Positions 33,809 to 45,475 of a stretch of 64,000 nt of DNA are shown here, in pieces (position 1 is the stretch's first letter; each line of letters begins with the position of its first letter). A program made the translations under genes and the position numbers. The stretch is from Cubamyces lactineus (taxonomy: Eukaryota; Basidiomycota; Agaricomycetes; Polyporales; Polyporaceae). Location: contig JACDTU010000027.1 of NCBI GenBank assembly GCA_022376465.1, positions 1 to 64,000 of the forward strand. The letters are read 5' to 3'. The notes below the pieces were generated by a model. It saw only the letters and a program-made list of their open reading frames with translations. It had not been told where the DNA came from and searched no databases.

Positions 33809-34585
33809 TCATACACGCCGGTCAGAGGACAGAAACACGTACTGGATGTACCAGGCCCCATTAGTAGCGACGCAAAGGCCACCGTGGGCGTTGTGGGCGG
33901 CGTTGCAATCCCCGGAGAGCCAGGTGACAAGGGTAGACTACATAGAAAAGTGCTTGTGAGACTAAATCCCGGATAAAAGGCGCCGCCATGACGTCTTACC
34001 CAGTCAGAGCGGCAGTACGTGAGCTGCTCGGAGGCTTGGTTCAAGAAGTACGTCAGGCAGCTGCCGTACTGCATCGTGATCTTGTCCGTCGGGGTCTATG
34101 CCATGAACATCGTGAATCGGAGGCCCGAAGCAAAGGAGGAACCATGGCCCTTACCCTAGAAGCGGAAATGTTGAAGAGCGGTCCGAGGCTCTGCTGGTCG
34201 TAGAGGATTGCGTTGGCGATGACAGCGCAGTCGTCCTCGTTAGGGCCTCCGCCGGCGGGATTGAAGCAGTACGTGTTGCCTGTAGAAATGCGGTCAAGCC
34301 GTGCCCAAATCAGCTGCGCATGCAAGCCGTACATTGAGCGCCACAGACGTTCACGGAGGTCGACTGCCTCTTGCTGAGCAGAGTGCCCTGCGGGGAAACG
34401 TGCGGGGCGGCACCACAGTGTGAGGCGGTCAGCTTGACGTTGTGATCCTTTCCGATGTACGTCTCGGAGGCAACGACCTCGTTGTCGCACACGCTTAGGC
34501 TAGCGGCGGAGCCGAGGGTGGCTGCGGATGCGCCAGAGGCCAGGAAGAGGGAGAGGCCGGCGGTGAGAAGGGTGAAATACTGCAT
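33809..34585 (-). CDS. small secreted protein, copy B
   Basis: Paralogue of copy A with the same gene structure: exons 34585-34333, 34279-34155, 34095-34000 and 33937-33809, 200 residues. Exons 2 and 3 have the same lengths as in copy A (125 and 96 bases). It shares the signal peptide (MQYFTLLTAGLSLFLASGASA), the dibasic LSKRQ site, and the Cys pattern of the mature part (VCGAQCNTYCF, GGGPNEDDC, TMQYGSCLTYFLNQ, YCRSDW, GDCNAAHNAHGGLC). The C-terminus is a few residues longer because the stop codon seen in copy A is absent. All joins are in phase, so it looks functional. Function is unknown. Confidence 0.8.
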
Positions 34586-36174
34586 TATTGCTGGGGAACA
34601 GAGGGGAGTAAAACTGGAGGGAGAAGTGAGAAGTAGGAGAGGCAGTGAGGTTCGTTCAGGGATGCACGAGGTTTATATACCTTTGGAGGACGCGGGGAAG
34701 CGTCTCAGTTGTCCCACATAGGGTCACGATGCAGCGTGTAGATGGTGGCAGACGTCTTCCAAAGCGTCACGTAGAAGTCTGCCGCGCCTCCAAGGACGGA
34801 ACGGCGTCCTCTATCAGCACGCCAGCTACCTGATCCGCATAAGACGACACGGACAACAGCGCTCCTGTCAAACCCTATCCTGGCACAACGTCATCAAATG
34901 ACTGCTCCCAACGGTGGCGTACGCGATGCACCCTACGCCCGTGCGTGCACGTCCGCCCGACGACGAGTCACGCGCTCGGCTTCCTCCACCCTCCAACGCC
35001 CGCAGAGAGCAATAGCCACATGTGGATGCGGACTGCGATCTCGTACATTGACGTCCTAGGGTGCCCGCACGACGTCGCGCTTTGCTTCAAGGCCATTCGT
35101 CGCCGCAGAAGCCGGCCAGACACCCACAAAGTTCCAGCTGTCTGGGAGGGCCGAGAGTGAGCGAAATTGTGACGCATGTACCGGCCGCATGACCATCTAC
35201 GCAACACATACATCAACCCGAACAACAGTAATCTACTATACAAACAATAGAGCTTACCATCTTGGCTTGCGTTTCTTCATATGCTGACGGCTCAGGGGTC
35301 CGGAGACTGAGGTCTGGAGGGTAAGGCCGACCGGCTGCGATGCAGGTCGAAGGGCCGTGATTGATGATGCACTGATAGAGACCGATAACCCGATGACGAG
35401 TCTACACCACAGCTAGTCGCTCATCGCAAGAATAGTAGCAACAGTAATATTCAGTGGAGTCGTGATATTGAACTAGTCAGATAAAAAGGCGCAACGATGG
35501 TGTAGAGACTTGATACTCGAAGGCGCTGGCACAGGACGGTTCCTGAACGAGCCCGATCGCACGCGATTCGCACGTTACCGGCGGCGGCACAGAGTAACAC
35601 TGCCCGCACAGAGCGGCGAGACCAGGCCAGACAGCGGCCTGCGCTATGCCAGGTGACCCTTAACAGGCTGTATCTTGGCGCAAGCAATCGGGCCCGAGAA
35701 AGCTCGGCGAATACGGTAGCATGGGCCGGCGGCGCCAGGCAACAAAGCGAAAGTGAACGAGCACAGTATATCCGCGATGGAAATGGTCACCTACGCGCGC
35801 GTGTCAGCCTATATGGATAGCAGGGATGTGAGCTTCTGTTTGAGGCAGCTAGGCGCAATGAGTTATTGTCCACCACGCGCTCACGTGATCGCGTTGATGA
35901 TGTAGCCTTGCCCCTACGTCGCGGTAACGCCGTATCCCACGAACAACCCAGATAATTTTGAGGACACCGAAAAGTGTTTAGATGTGCTAACCGGTGTCTA
36001 TGAGACACCACCAAGCCCCTCCTACGTCAGACAATACACTTCACTAATCTCAGAGAGAACGAGGTATGTCGTCAGTATATAGCTATCAAACACCCATTGA
36101 GGAGCGCTGTACTGTCTCCTCTGTTCGCATGCCTTATCTAAGCTAAGCAACATTTAGAGACACGTGTTGGATGC
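34586..36174. other. spacer of duplicated unit 2
   Basis: Promoter of copy B followed by sequence related to the unit 1 spacer (30924-32699). No intact gene. Short minus frames at 34968-35243 and 35451-35687 have no motif. Confidence 0.4.
34672..34679 (-). promoter_or_regulatory. TATA box of secreted-protein copy B
   Basis: TATATAAA on the minus strand, about 87 bases upstream of the copy B start, flanked by the same GGT...CC bases as the copy A box. Confidence 0.6.
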
Positions 36175-36705
36175 ACCAGCACTAGTCAGCAGCGACACCA
36201 GGACCGCAGTGGGCGTTGTCGGCGGCATTGCAGTCGCCGAAGAGCCAGTTGAGAAGAGGCATATGCGAAGGTGTACCAATTGAATGAGAACCTTCACGTC
36301 CCCAGATATAGCGATGACGGACCGAGTCGTAGCGGCGGTAGGCGAGCTGCTGGACGTCCTGGTTCAAGGAGTACGTCAGGCAGCTGCCGTACTGCATCGT
36401 GACTTTGTCCGTCTAGGCCTATGAGATGAACACTGTGAGTCATTGACAGGCAAAGGAGGTAAAGCAATGCCGCCCACCCCAGAAGCCGAGATGTTCAACA
36501 GCGCTCCGACGTTGTCCGATCATCTTAGAGAGGCGCGTCAGCGAGGACAGCGCAGTCGGACTCTCGTTCGGTTCTCCGCCAGAGGGCCCGGGTTGTAGCA
36601 GTAGCACGTGCTAAATATGCCAGTGCGCCCCAAACGGCGACTATATTATCCAAACTCTGAGGCAAGTGGACGTACACTGGTTCGCGCAGACGTTCGGGTT
36701 CGACT
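36175..36705 (-). pseudogene. relic C of the secreted-protein family
   Basis: Degraded copy. On the minus strand it has pieces of exon 4 (LFGDCNAADNAHCGPG, about 36240-36190), exon 3 (TMQYGSCLTYSLNQDV, about 36400-36350), exon 2 (around 36490-36600) and a trace of the exon 1 end at about 36690. Conserved Cys are lost (YRRYD for YCRSD) and there are stops and length changes between blocks. Confidence 0.7.
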
Positions 36706-37209
36706 CCTCACCTTGGTTCACAAGATTGACATTGCAAGTATAGTATCAGGGTCGGACACCACCTGCGCTGCGTCCCACATGCACAACATCCACGACCATC
36801 CTTCGTGGGCTGTACTTCTCACGTAGACATCCAGAGGCTTTCTGATTCCTGCGGGTCCCCACTATGCAAACTGGGAGAAACGTCGTGTGCATATGTGTAA
36901 CTGACGTCGACCTCGAACGTACTACATAGAACATCCAAGCCATACATATGTACAAAAGAGTTAGGCAATATTGAAAGTCAAATTCAAAGTATTTCATCTG
37001 GCGCTGCACCGAATCCACAGGAAGCCTGAGGAACGGTGTTCGCAAAAGGGTCCACAGTCCAGGTCACATAGTCCGCTGTCCATAGAGAATTCGTCCGTAT
37101 ACCGTCACTGTTCGACGCTGCAGAATTCTGCCTCAAGAGTGTTGGACCCTGTTGGACGGTATCAAAGTCAGATGTGCGGTCGGATATTATGCGAAATCGC
37201 AGCGTAGAT
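36706..37209. other. spacer between relic C and copy D
   Basis: Related in part to the sequence at 32400-32560 (both end in a TTGGACGGTA-C-AAAG block near 32517 and 37152). No gene is recognised. Confidence 0.4.
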
Positions 37210-38024
37210 CTAAAGAGGAACCAACACGTACTGGACATACCACCGCTGGTCAGTCGCGACGCAAAGTCCACCATGAGCATTGTTGGACGCGTCGCAGTCG
37301 CTCGCGAGCCAGTTCACGAGCTTGGACTATGTGGCGTCAGCGTGTGATATCAACGTCCGACGCACGCGGTGTACCATCGGGAGAGAAGGACGTACCCATT
37401 CGGTGCGGCAGTAGACGAGCGTGGTAAAGTCTTGGTTCAAGAAGTAGGTCAGGCAACTTCCGTATTGCATAGTGATCTTGTCCGTCGGGGTCTGATCGGA
37501 CGCAAGGATGTAGTAAGGCAGTCCGTAAGATTATTTTAGATGCTTGAGCAGAGAGACGATGCGTACCCCAGTGGCGGTGACGTTGAACAGTACTCCGACG
37601 TTCTGCGAGTCGTATAGGAGCGCGTTCGCGATCACGGTGCAATCGCTCTCGCTCGGGCCTCCTCCGGACGGGCTCCAGCAGTACGTGTTACCTATCATTC
37701 CATCACACACATCAGGTCATTCGTATCAGCGACTTCGACAGTGAGTGCCGAGAGGAGAATGTGTCACTGACAAGCAGCCCCGCAGACGTTATTGCTCTGC
37801 CGCTTGTCGAGCGCTGCGACCTCGTACCCGTTCGCGGCGACGAGGGGCGCATCGGCGCAGTGCGAGTACGTCAGCTTCACGTTGTGGTCCTTGCCAACGT
37901 ACGTCTCGTACGCGACTTTCTCAGACGCACAGGCCGTCGTGTCAGGTGCTCCCGCGGCAATGAGCGCACCGGAGACAGCGGATGCAAAAGCGGCGAACGC
38001 GAAGGGGAGAGCGTAGAGCTTCAT
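37210..38024 (-). CDS. small secreted protein, copy D
   Basis: More diverged paralogue: exons 38024-37772, 37691-37567, 37491-37396 and 37326-37210, spliced in phase to 196 residues. The signal peptide differs (MKLYALPFAFAAFASAVSG), but the pro-region keeps YETYVGKDHNVKLTYSHC and the dibasic LDKRQ site. The mature part keeps the Cys pattern (VCGAACNTYCW, GGGPSESDC, TMQYGSCLTYFLNQDF, YCRTEW, SDCDASNNAHGGLC). The donor T|GTCAGT restores the conserved Cys across intron 1, as in copies A and B. Strong conservation of the pro-region suggests it has its own role, for instance in folding. Function is unknown. Confidence 0.8.
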
Positions 38025-39377
38025 AGTCGGTAGCTAAAAGGGAGGGTGTTGTGGAGAATGCAGGTGGGGAACGAGGGGTCAGGAAGGGGCATAGCATGCA
38101 ATTCTTATACGGCCAGCTGGGAGGAGAACGCACCGCCTCAAAGCCCACACGCACAAGGGTCGTCAGATGAGCCCCAGACGGCGAAGAAGCTTTAGACTTA
38201 GGCCATTGAAGTCCGAATGGTGTGGAGTAGCCATCTAATCCGCATCGTCACGAGTCCACTGATTGAAGGGAGATCCGCTCCCAGTGTAAGAACAAGTTCA
38301 ACGAACACCCATTGCCCAGACGAACTGACACAAGGCTGGAAGGCCTACAGAGATCAGCGCAGTCAGCGGCCATATCACGGTGGCGCAGGTTAATTCCCTC
38401 CGCTGGATACGGCCGAAAGTCGGGCAAGGCTCCAGAGTAGCGCATACATCACTACAAGGGAAGCTAGAACGACAGCACCCATGCGGAGCGGCGAGAAGAA
38501 GCCAGGCAGTGGACCGCGCAAGGCCAGGTGATCCTCGACGCGTCCGAAGTTGCTGACGTAAGCAAGACCCAAGACGTCCGTAGAGGAGGAGCTTGGCAAA
38601 TACAGCGGCCTTCGGTGTCAGGGAGTAGAGCGGACGGGAAGGGAGCACAGTATGGCAGCGACGGAGATGTTCGCCCGTGCATGTCAGCCCGGAATGGTGA
38701 CGGGGATGCGAGCGTGGAATAAGTCTCGTTCGAGGCACAGAGGTGGCGGATGGCGGCAGGTCGACGAATGTGCGAACGGTAGCCGAGTTTCATGAGACCT
38801 ATAGCACTTGTGCGCGTATTCATGATCCGAGCATGGGCGCATAAAGACTCCAGCGCTAGGTTTAGGGTTGCGCATGACGATTGAGCCCCAGTCAAAATTT
38901 ACAACGGGCGTATCCGTCGGTGTCCGGGATCTACGGATTTCCGGACTGCCCCGTATGGCACCGGAAAAAGTGCACTGGTGCGTAATGTTTTCCGGGGCAT
39001 TCTGCAGTGGCAATGGGCATGTACGCGTGCATCCGCGCATATCCGCACCTACAGAATAGCCCGGCTTGATTGGGCACCCCGTATACGCCCGTATGCACCC
39101 ATACTATATCATATGAGAGCGGAATTCATCTGGTGAGGTCCGTGTCCATCCGTTCATTTCTGCTCGCATCCTATCATACATACAGACCCGTAGGCCCTGC
39201 TCTAGCGCTGCGTATACGCCCGGACACGCGCGTATACGCCCATACTCACGCCTGCTCGCGCGTACTCGCCCATATCCTCCCATATCCTGACGTATCCGCA
39301 CGGATATGCGCGTACTCGCGCATAGCCTCGACATCTGCGCCCCTCCTCTTTCCCCGTTCTTCACGAATTACCTTGCT
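38025..39377. other. spacer with degenerate CGTATACGCC-type repeats
   Basis: The first part holds the promoter of copy D. From about 38920 to 39330 the sequence is built of short degenerate blocks rich in CGTATACGCC, CATATCC and GCGCGTACTCGCGC, with no gene. A 136-codon plus frame (39070-39480) is a by-product of these repeats. Confidence 0.45.
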
Positions 39378-42073
39378 TTATGTTGCCTTCGCCTTCCCTT
39401 TCCCGGTACCCTTTCCCCGGGATTTGAGTGCGGCCTTTGGTTTCTTCGCTTGCGAGCCTGTGGTATTCCTGTACGCCTAGATAGACATATATGAGAAGAG
39501 CTGGAATGGGACTATAGCAAGCACGTACCGCACGCTCTTCCACGCAGAGCGCCCAGAACGCATCCATGATCGTGTTGAGTTGTTCGTCTTTGGGGCGTGT
39601 AGCTGCAAATGCATGCCTGCGGAGAATCACATCGTTAGTAAGTACAGCAGGACTATGATTGATCCAGAGAGCTTACATGGCGTGGAAGTCCTGCGTCCGT
39701 AAGAGATGCATTAGTATGGAAGTCAGCCAAGGCATGCGCGTGACGGCTCACATCAGCTGTGTCCTGTGCAAGGCTGCTGTATATATTTTCGAATTCCAGC
39801 GTTGTCGTTTGAGGGTATTCCCTCATGTAATGAGCAGCATAGAGATTCCTGAAGAGCACGGTGTATAGTCAGTGGTGCGCATAGGCCCGGGGACAGTGAA
39901 CGACCCCGCTCAGCTTACCTTGCTGTCCTGCTCATAGTGACTCTCATACGACCGGATTTCTTCATCAGCTCTCCCTGGTGATCGTCGATCACGGCTTGTC
40001 TGCTGCCAGAGTGGGGAAGATTGCTTCGTGCCCTTGTAGACGTTCTCTCCGAAGTTGACAGGAAGGACGGCAGCGGGGGCGCTATGACGTCCTTGTTACC
40101 GCTATCAGGAGACAGCATGTGTTAGTGTATGGTATGGTGAATAACGTGCGTACTCACATAGGGTTCCCAAGCTGCAGCAAAGGGCGAACAATGGACAACA
40201 TTAGACAAAGGCAACAACGGTTGAGGATTGTACCACGTACCGCGAGAGTCCCGGGTGTGATAATGCGTTCGCCGTTCACGTCGGTTGACACACTCACCGC
40301 GCACCTTGTTGCGGATATGGGCGGGATTGTGGGCTCTGAGTCGGAAGGAGGCACGTACGTGGACGTATGTTGCGGGTGCACAGACGCGGACATGGACACG
40401 GGCGCGGGCACGGGTACGAGCATGGGTGCAGGTGTGCCAGGCATGGACGTGGGCGCGGACGTGGGCGCGGGTATGGGTGTGGACGTGGGCGCGGGTACGA
40501 GCGCGGGCGCGGGTGAGGGCACGGGTACAGGCGTGGGTACGGGCGCAGGCATGCCAGGCGTGGACCCGCGCGCGAACGTGGGAGCGGGCGCGGGCGTGGG
40601 CGCGGACGTGGGCGTGGGCACGGGCACGGGCGTGGGCACGGGCGTGGGCATGGGCGCGGATGTGGGCGCAGACGTGGGCGTGGGCGTGGGCACGGGCACG
40701 GGCGTGGGCGTGGGCGCGGACGTGGGCATGGGCGTGGGCGCGGACGTGGGCGCGGGCGTGGGCACGGGCGTGGGCATGGGCGCGGGTACAGGCGCGGGTG
40801 CGGGTGCGGGTGTTGGGGTAGAAACTAATGCGGAGGTCGATGGAAGAGGTGTGGTCGAGGCGGCAGGCATCGCGCAACTCGCAGAAACTGCAGGCATTGT
40901 GTACGAAACGCTGAACGATGGAAACGCAACTTGCGCTGACTGATTTAGCTGTGACGTCCTCTTATGAGAACCCTGGCGGTCAGCACACTTGGATGGAGGG
41001 GCTATGTCGTGCTCGCCTGGCCGCTTGGAACCACAGGGGAGGTCTTCTGAATCTTCTTTCTCATGTTTTACAATGTCCTTCTTCATGTGGTGCCTCACAA
41101 AGTCGGGATACATGCGGGTCAGGAGAGTATGGATACGAAAATGGCCGTCGCAGTGGGCCAAGGTCGGGAAGCTCTTATAAGCTTCATGTTGAATGTACCG
41201 TATGGCGTGCGTCGTCCTTTGGCTCCAGCACTTCGGAGCGAGATTGTGATGGTGTAGCATCTGCAGCAAGGAAGTGAGCAGCCTGCGCAGAGTGGTATAT
41301 TGTGTAAGCGTGAGGACGCCGCCTTTGCCATCCTCCAAGTATGATGGCACCTTGTTGGCCATCGCCTTCTGTGCATGTATACCTTGTGGCCCATATGGGG
41401 CCCACTCCTTGGCGGTCCAGAACTTATATTGACCGTGCTGTTGTTCATCGCGCTCGGGGCTCTCGATGTCGAAATTTGGTATCTGTAGCCCATTGACGAC
41501 TGTGAACCGGAGAGATGCGTTGGAGCTCGTCTCGGGCGAGGGCTCTGAGGTCTGTGCATTGCGCAATTGCCTACATGTGAAGATTAGATGAATCAATGTA
41601 TGCATATAGCCACCGGCACGTACGTTGTGAGAACACGGATGGTTGTGTTAAGCTCCCCATTTGCAGTCTCCATCTCTTGAACACGTCTCTCAAGAAATTC
41701 AATGCGGCGCGCAGCTGCCAGGTACTCGGCTCGTGGGATAGTTGCCTCGTACCCGGGTTCCGGCGTGCTGAAGGCTGTCTGCCGCGAGCTGGCACTCTAT
41801 ATGGTGAGAAGGATCATTAGAAGATGCATGGTATTCATGAGTGGAACCTACCGATGTTCCACGTTCGATGTTGATAGCATCCATGAGGTATGTAGGGGCA
41901 GGGGAATAGAGGTTTGTTGGGGTCACTGGCGAGAGCGGATAATGTTCAGGGAGGCCGTAAGGTGCGTCTCTCCTTGCAGAAATGTCCTCGTGTCCGCTAA
42001 AAAGTGGACTGAAACAAGTGCTAAATTGCGGAGGAGGAGGGGCACGTTTTTTCTTATGCGGGTCTGCGTCCAT
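39378..42073 (-). CDS. unknown protein with coiled coil and Pro/Thr/Ala-rich repeat
   Basis: Nine exons (42073-41852, 41796-41624, 41570-40241, 40171-40158, 40101-39919, 39848-39752, 39690-39677, 39616-39529, 39476-39378) join in phase to 739 residues, strong support for a real gene although two exons are only 14 bases. An N-terminal KKKR is followed by a Pro-rich region and then a short coiled coil (IEFLERRVQEMETANGELNT, about 106-125). A conserved-looking block with DFVRHHMKKDI follows. About 170 residues of PTPAPVPTP-type repeat come next, encoded by a GGGCGTGGGCAC-like hexamer array. A charged C-terminus ends in a Lys/Gly-rich tail (KGTGKGKAKAT). I recall related hypothetical proteins in basidiomycetes but no function. 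It is divergent from the gene at 42307 with about 230 bp between the starts. Confidence 0.7.
40380..40810. repeat. degenerate GGGCGTGGGCACGG hexamer array
   Basis: Low-complexity G-rich repeat inside exon 3 of the minus-strand gene. Because the period is six bases, most of the six frames are open: Gly/Val/Ala on the plus strand and Pro/Thr/Ala/Val on the minus strand. Confidence 0.85.
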
Positions 42074-42306
42074 GGTGGTGGTGGTAAAAAAGCAAAGAGG
42101 TAGGGTAGGGCGAAATTACGAAGCTCGTGAAGTGCATCCTTCCTTGCCTAATTGGGCCAGCCACACACGGGCGTCTAGCCAAGAGGACTTCGTCTCAAAG
42201 TCCTCTTTGCCTGTACTTGTTCTCTACGCTGTCTCAACAACACTGCCCTGTCTCCCCGTCTGCTCTCTTCTTTTGGGGCTGCCTCAAACTTCAGAACGCT
42301 CGGACC

Positions 42307-43381
42307 ATGGATAAAAGCAGCCACAGAGGTTTGTCTCCGTGGCAGAGCCACGCAGGCGTACTGCCTGCACGGTCCGCCACGCAAAGCAAGGACATCGCCG
42401 CAGATGTCCTTGCTTGCTTCTACAAGTTTATGAAGACAACCAAGCGCAGCGCCAAATGGCTGGCCACCACCCACTGTGCGTCTGAGGACGTACAGGCCGC
42501 ATATACTTCTATTGTCCAAGCTGTGGATGCCCTACGCGACGCTCTGCAAGTCATACGTGGCGAACCCGGAGAGGGTCGACTTGACTAGTGTGTATTCTCT
42601 TTTCGATATTCATTGGTGTTCTACTTACACTCTGCAAAGTAAAGGAGCTCATCTGCCCACACTATTCGACGGGCTTGAAAATCTGGGCAATGCAGGCTTG
42701 GGGGACACTACTCTTGTGGACCCTGCACCCTCCGATGGCTCGCCTCGTCTTTCTGCCCGTCTCGCTCCCAAACATGGCCGCATGAAATCCCAGTCTGCTC
42801 AACCGAGTTCTCCATCAACCGCTCCTACTCCGCCAACTGCTCCTAATCTCTTTCCACGTGTCCGCTCACAGTCTGTCCTCCTCCGCTCACGGTCTCGACC
42901 TGCTTCCTCCTCACCCAACCTGGCTGTTCTGGTTTCTTTGGCTCCGTCCTGCTCAGCCTCGCCGTCCAATCTGGAAAGCACTTTGTTACCTCCTGTGCTG
43001 GGCCCCCCGCCTATTCACTCGCCCTCCATCCTGGACACTTCCTCGCAGCCTGCTGCAGTATCTACGCCTTCCCTCCCTCAACGACGCCACCTCGTGAGGA
43101 GATGGCATCCGTCTGGACAACTAGCAGCAAGTCACATGGACACGGCGGGGAGAGTGGACGATCAGGGGAACGTTGGCCAACGAGGTGCCCGACGACCTCT
43201 ACTTCGACGCTGGCGCCCATCTCTGCCTCTCATTGAACCGCCTCGCACACCCTTGTTCCCCGTACGTACAGGCGGCTTCTCTCCTTTTGCAGACGTAGTA
43301 GTGCCGACATCAGACCCTCGTGAGCTTGAATTTCCGTATATGATGTTACCTGCGTCCCAACGTGCACTTCCTATGTTGTAG
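42307..43381 (+). CDS. unknown Ser/Pro-rich protein, divergent partner
   Basis: Exons 42307-42587 and 42640-43381 join in phase to 340 residues. I do not recognise it. The first 90 residues look helical (DIAADVLACFYKFMKTTKRS; AAYTSIVQAVDALRDALQVI). The remainder is Ser/Pro/Arg-rich and probably disordered, ending PYMMLPASQRALPML. It shares a short bidirectional promoter region (42074-42306) with the minus-strand gene, which suggests shared regulation or a joint origin. Confidence 0.55.
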
Positions 43382-43439
43382 CTGGCCTGAATGGTTGTAT
43401 CGCCCGGAAAGCCTCGAATACACCAACGTCATATATTGA

Positions 43440-44031
<592 letters not shown>

Positions 44032-44080
44032 TTACCCCCTTCGTATGCTTCTACGCTGTTCCATCAGCGGAATATCCAGC

Positions 44081-45115
44081 TCAACTCGTAAACCGCTCGT
44101 CCATGTCTTCTGGGCGCAGAGGGCACTCCCACGGGTGATGGCCAGGGGCGGTGGCGCGACACCAGACACATCGCCAGTCTCTGCACCGCAGGTACTCGTG
44201 ATCGGGCGACCCACAGACTAGGCAGCTGCGGCCAATAGGGTGGAGGGACGGCGGGGACTCAGGTCGGGCTGGCGAAGCGTCCATTGGGGCGGGCGAGGTG
44301 TCTCTTCGAGCTCTTACGTTACACTCGTCGGGGGATGGATCACGGGGCCGACGGCTTCCTGCGGAGACTCTGGTGTGGAACAAGGGCAGATAGGTCCCTT
44401 GGCGTCGGGCTTCGCCGGGCACTCTTCTTGCCGCAGCTGGGAGTTCTCCGGGAGGTGGGGCCGCGTCGTTGATGACCGAGGCCAGTGGCGCCATCCTTGC
44501 ACGGAATGCGGGGAGTTCAAATGTTTGTATGAGGAAGTTCCTCCATGTGCGCGTGGTCTGGGCGAGCCGTCGAGTGGTGTTCAAAGAGTGTCTTGCCAAC
44601 CTCCGTAACTCGTGGGCATGGTGCCCGACGTTTTCGAGGGCGCGCGCCTGCCGTTCTGCGATGTCGTAGTCCGAGACTTGCCATTGCTCCTCTTCTTCAC
44701 CAAACGCCTCATGAAGAGCATCTAGAGCGTCCTCTGCGATGTCAGCTGCGTCAACAAGGTTCCCTTCCAGTGCGTCCAGTTCCCGTTGCTCGTTGTAGAG
44801 GCATCGATACTCTCTAAGGAAGTACTGCAAGCCTCGCTCGGTGGCATTGACGACTGGGATAGGGTTGGTGAGGAGCGCACGGAGCAACTGGTTGACGTCG
44901 GGGTGCCGGGAGTGGTCTACCAGATGAGAGTCTTCGACACCAACCGTGCTGAGGTCCGACGTCGAGGAGGCGGGCGATGGTGACCTAGAGGTGTATTCCG
45001 GTGGGGGCGACGAGAGGCGTCTGGCGAGTGGGGGAGGAATGGGTAGCGGCTGTTGGTTTTCCTGGTCACTTGCATTGTCGTCAGCGACTTGGGTGCTATA
45101 GAGGGGGTGGCCCAT
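44081..45115 (-). CDS. retroelement ORF with two zinc knuckles
   Basis: 344 residues; the ATG at 45115 lies 1 base after the stop of the preceding ORF. The N-terminal 80 residues are Ser/Pro-rich. A helical middle (about 85-210) contains GLQYFLREYRCLYNEQRELDAL-like repeats and an acidic EEEE stretch. The C-terminus has CLVCGSPDHEYLRC (C-x2-C-x4-H-x4-C), then CVWCRATAPGHHPWEC (C-x2-C-x6-H-x4-C), a pair of zinc knuckles as in nucleic-acid-binding gag proteins. Its position after pol is the reverse of the usual order. It may be an accessory nucleocapsid-like protein; that is inference. Confidence 0.7.
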   Translation of the reverse strand: MGHPLYSTQVADDNASDQENQQPLPIPPPLARRLSSPPPEYTSRSPSPASSTSDLSTVGVEDSHLVDHSRHPDVNQLLRALLTNPIPVVNATERGLQYFLREYRCLYNEQRELDALEGNLVDAADIAEDALDALHEAFGEEEEQWQVSDYDIAERQARALENVGHHAHELRRLARHSLNTTRRLAQTTRTWRNFLIQTFELPAFRARMAPLASVINDAAPPPGELPAAARRVPGEARRQGTYLPLFHTRVSAGSRRPRDPSPDECNVRARRDTSPAPMDASPARPESPPSLHPIGRSCLVCGSPDHEYLRCRDWRCVWCRATAPGHHPWECPLRPEDMDERFTS

Positions 45116-45116
45116 T

Positions 45117-45305
45117 CTACTCGTCCCAGCTGGAGTTGTTGAGGGTACGGTCGGCCTGGTCAAGCTTGTCGTTTACGGGGTCGAGAGGGTCACGGTGTTC
45201 AAGAGCAACTTCGAGGATGTTGGTGGCGAGGCGCAGATGAGTGGCGATGAAGGCAAGGGCAAGAAGGTAGCCGAGGGTCATGCAGGTGAAGAGCGCGATG
45301 ATCAT
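45117..45305 (-). CDS. small single-pass membrane protein of retroelement, ORF b
   Basis: 62 residues, ATG at 45305. A hydrophobic N-terminal helix (MIIALFTCMTLGYLLALAFI) is followed by a polar acidic tail (DPLDPVNDKLDQADRTLNN). It begins 5 bases after the stop of the preceding ORF and ends 1 base before the next ATG. Unrecognised family; membrane insertion is predicted from hydrophobicity only. Confidence 0.55.
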   Translation of the reverse strand: MIIALFTCMTLGYLLALAFIATHLRLATNILEVALEHRDPLDPVNDKLDQADRTLNNSSWDE

Positions 45306-45310
45306 AGGCT

Positions 45311-45469
45311 TCACAATCCCCACGCTGATCGAGATGGGTAGTCACGGCTGTGGAGAGTGTGCTCGATGATGCGGTTGAAGAGGTCGCGGAGGATATACCA
45401 GAGAAAGAGGAGGGTGATAGCGAGGAGGGTGAGGCAGTAGATGGCGAAGAGGATGGCGAGAGAGAGCAT
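45311..45469 (-). CDS. small membrane protein of retroelement, ORF a
   Basis: 52 residues, ATG at 45469, 6 bases after the pol stop. Residues 2-27 are strongly hydrophobic (LSLAILFAIYCLTLLAITLL...), followed by a short basic and polar tail (RDLFNRIIEHTLHSRDYPS). Together with ORF b it could form a membrane-associated unit. It is too short for database-level recognition by eye. Confidence 0.55.
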   Translation of the reverse strand: MLSLAILFAIYCLTLLAITLLFLWYILRDLFNRIIEHTLHSRDYPSRSAWGL

Positions 45470-45475
45470 TGCAGA

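Noticed and set aside
30164..38024. Labelling the small secreted proteins as Y3-type glycan-binding proteins
   Set aside because: The general size and Cys content fit, but I could not match motifs with confidence, so no function was given.
40119..40943. 274-codon Gly/Val/Ala-rich plus-strand frame
   Set aside because: It is the antisense of a hexamer repeat in which most frames are open. The minus-strand gene has nine phase-consistent exons.
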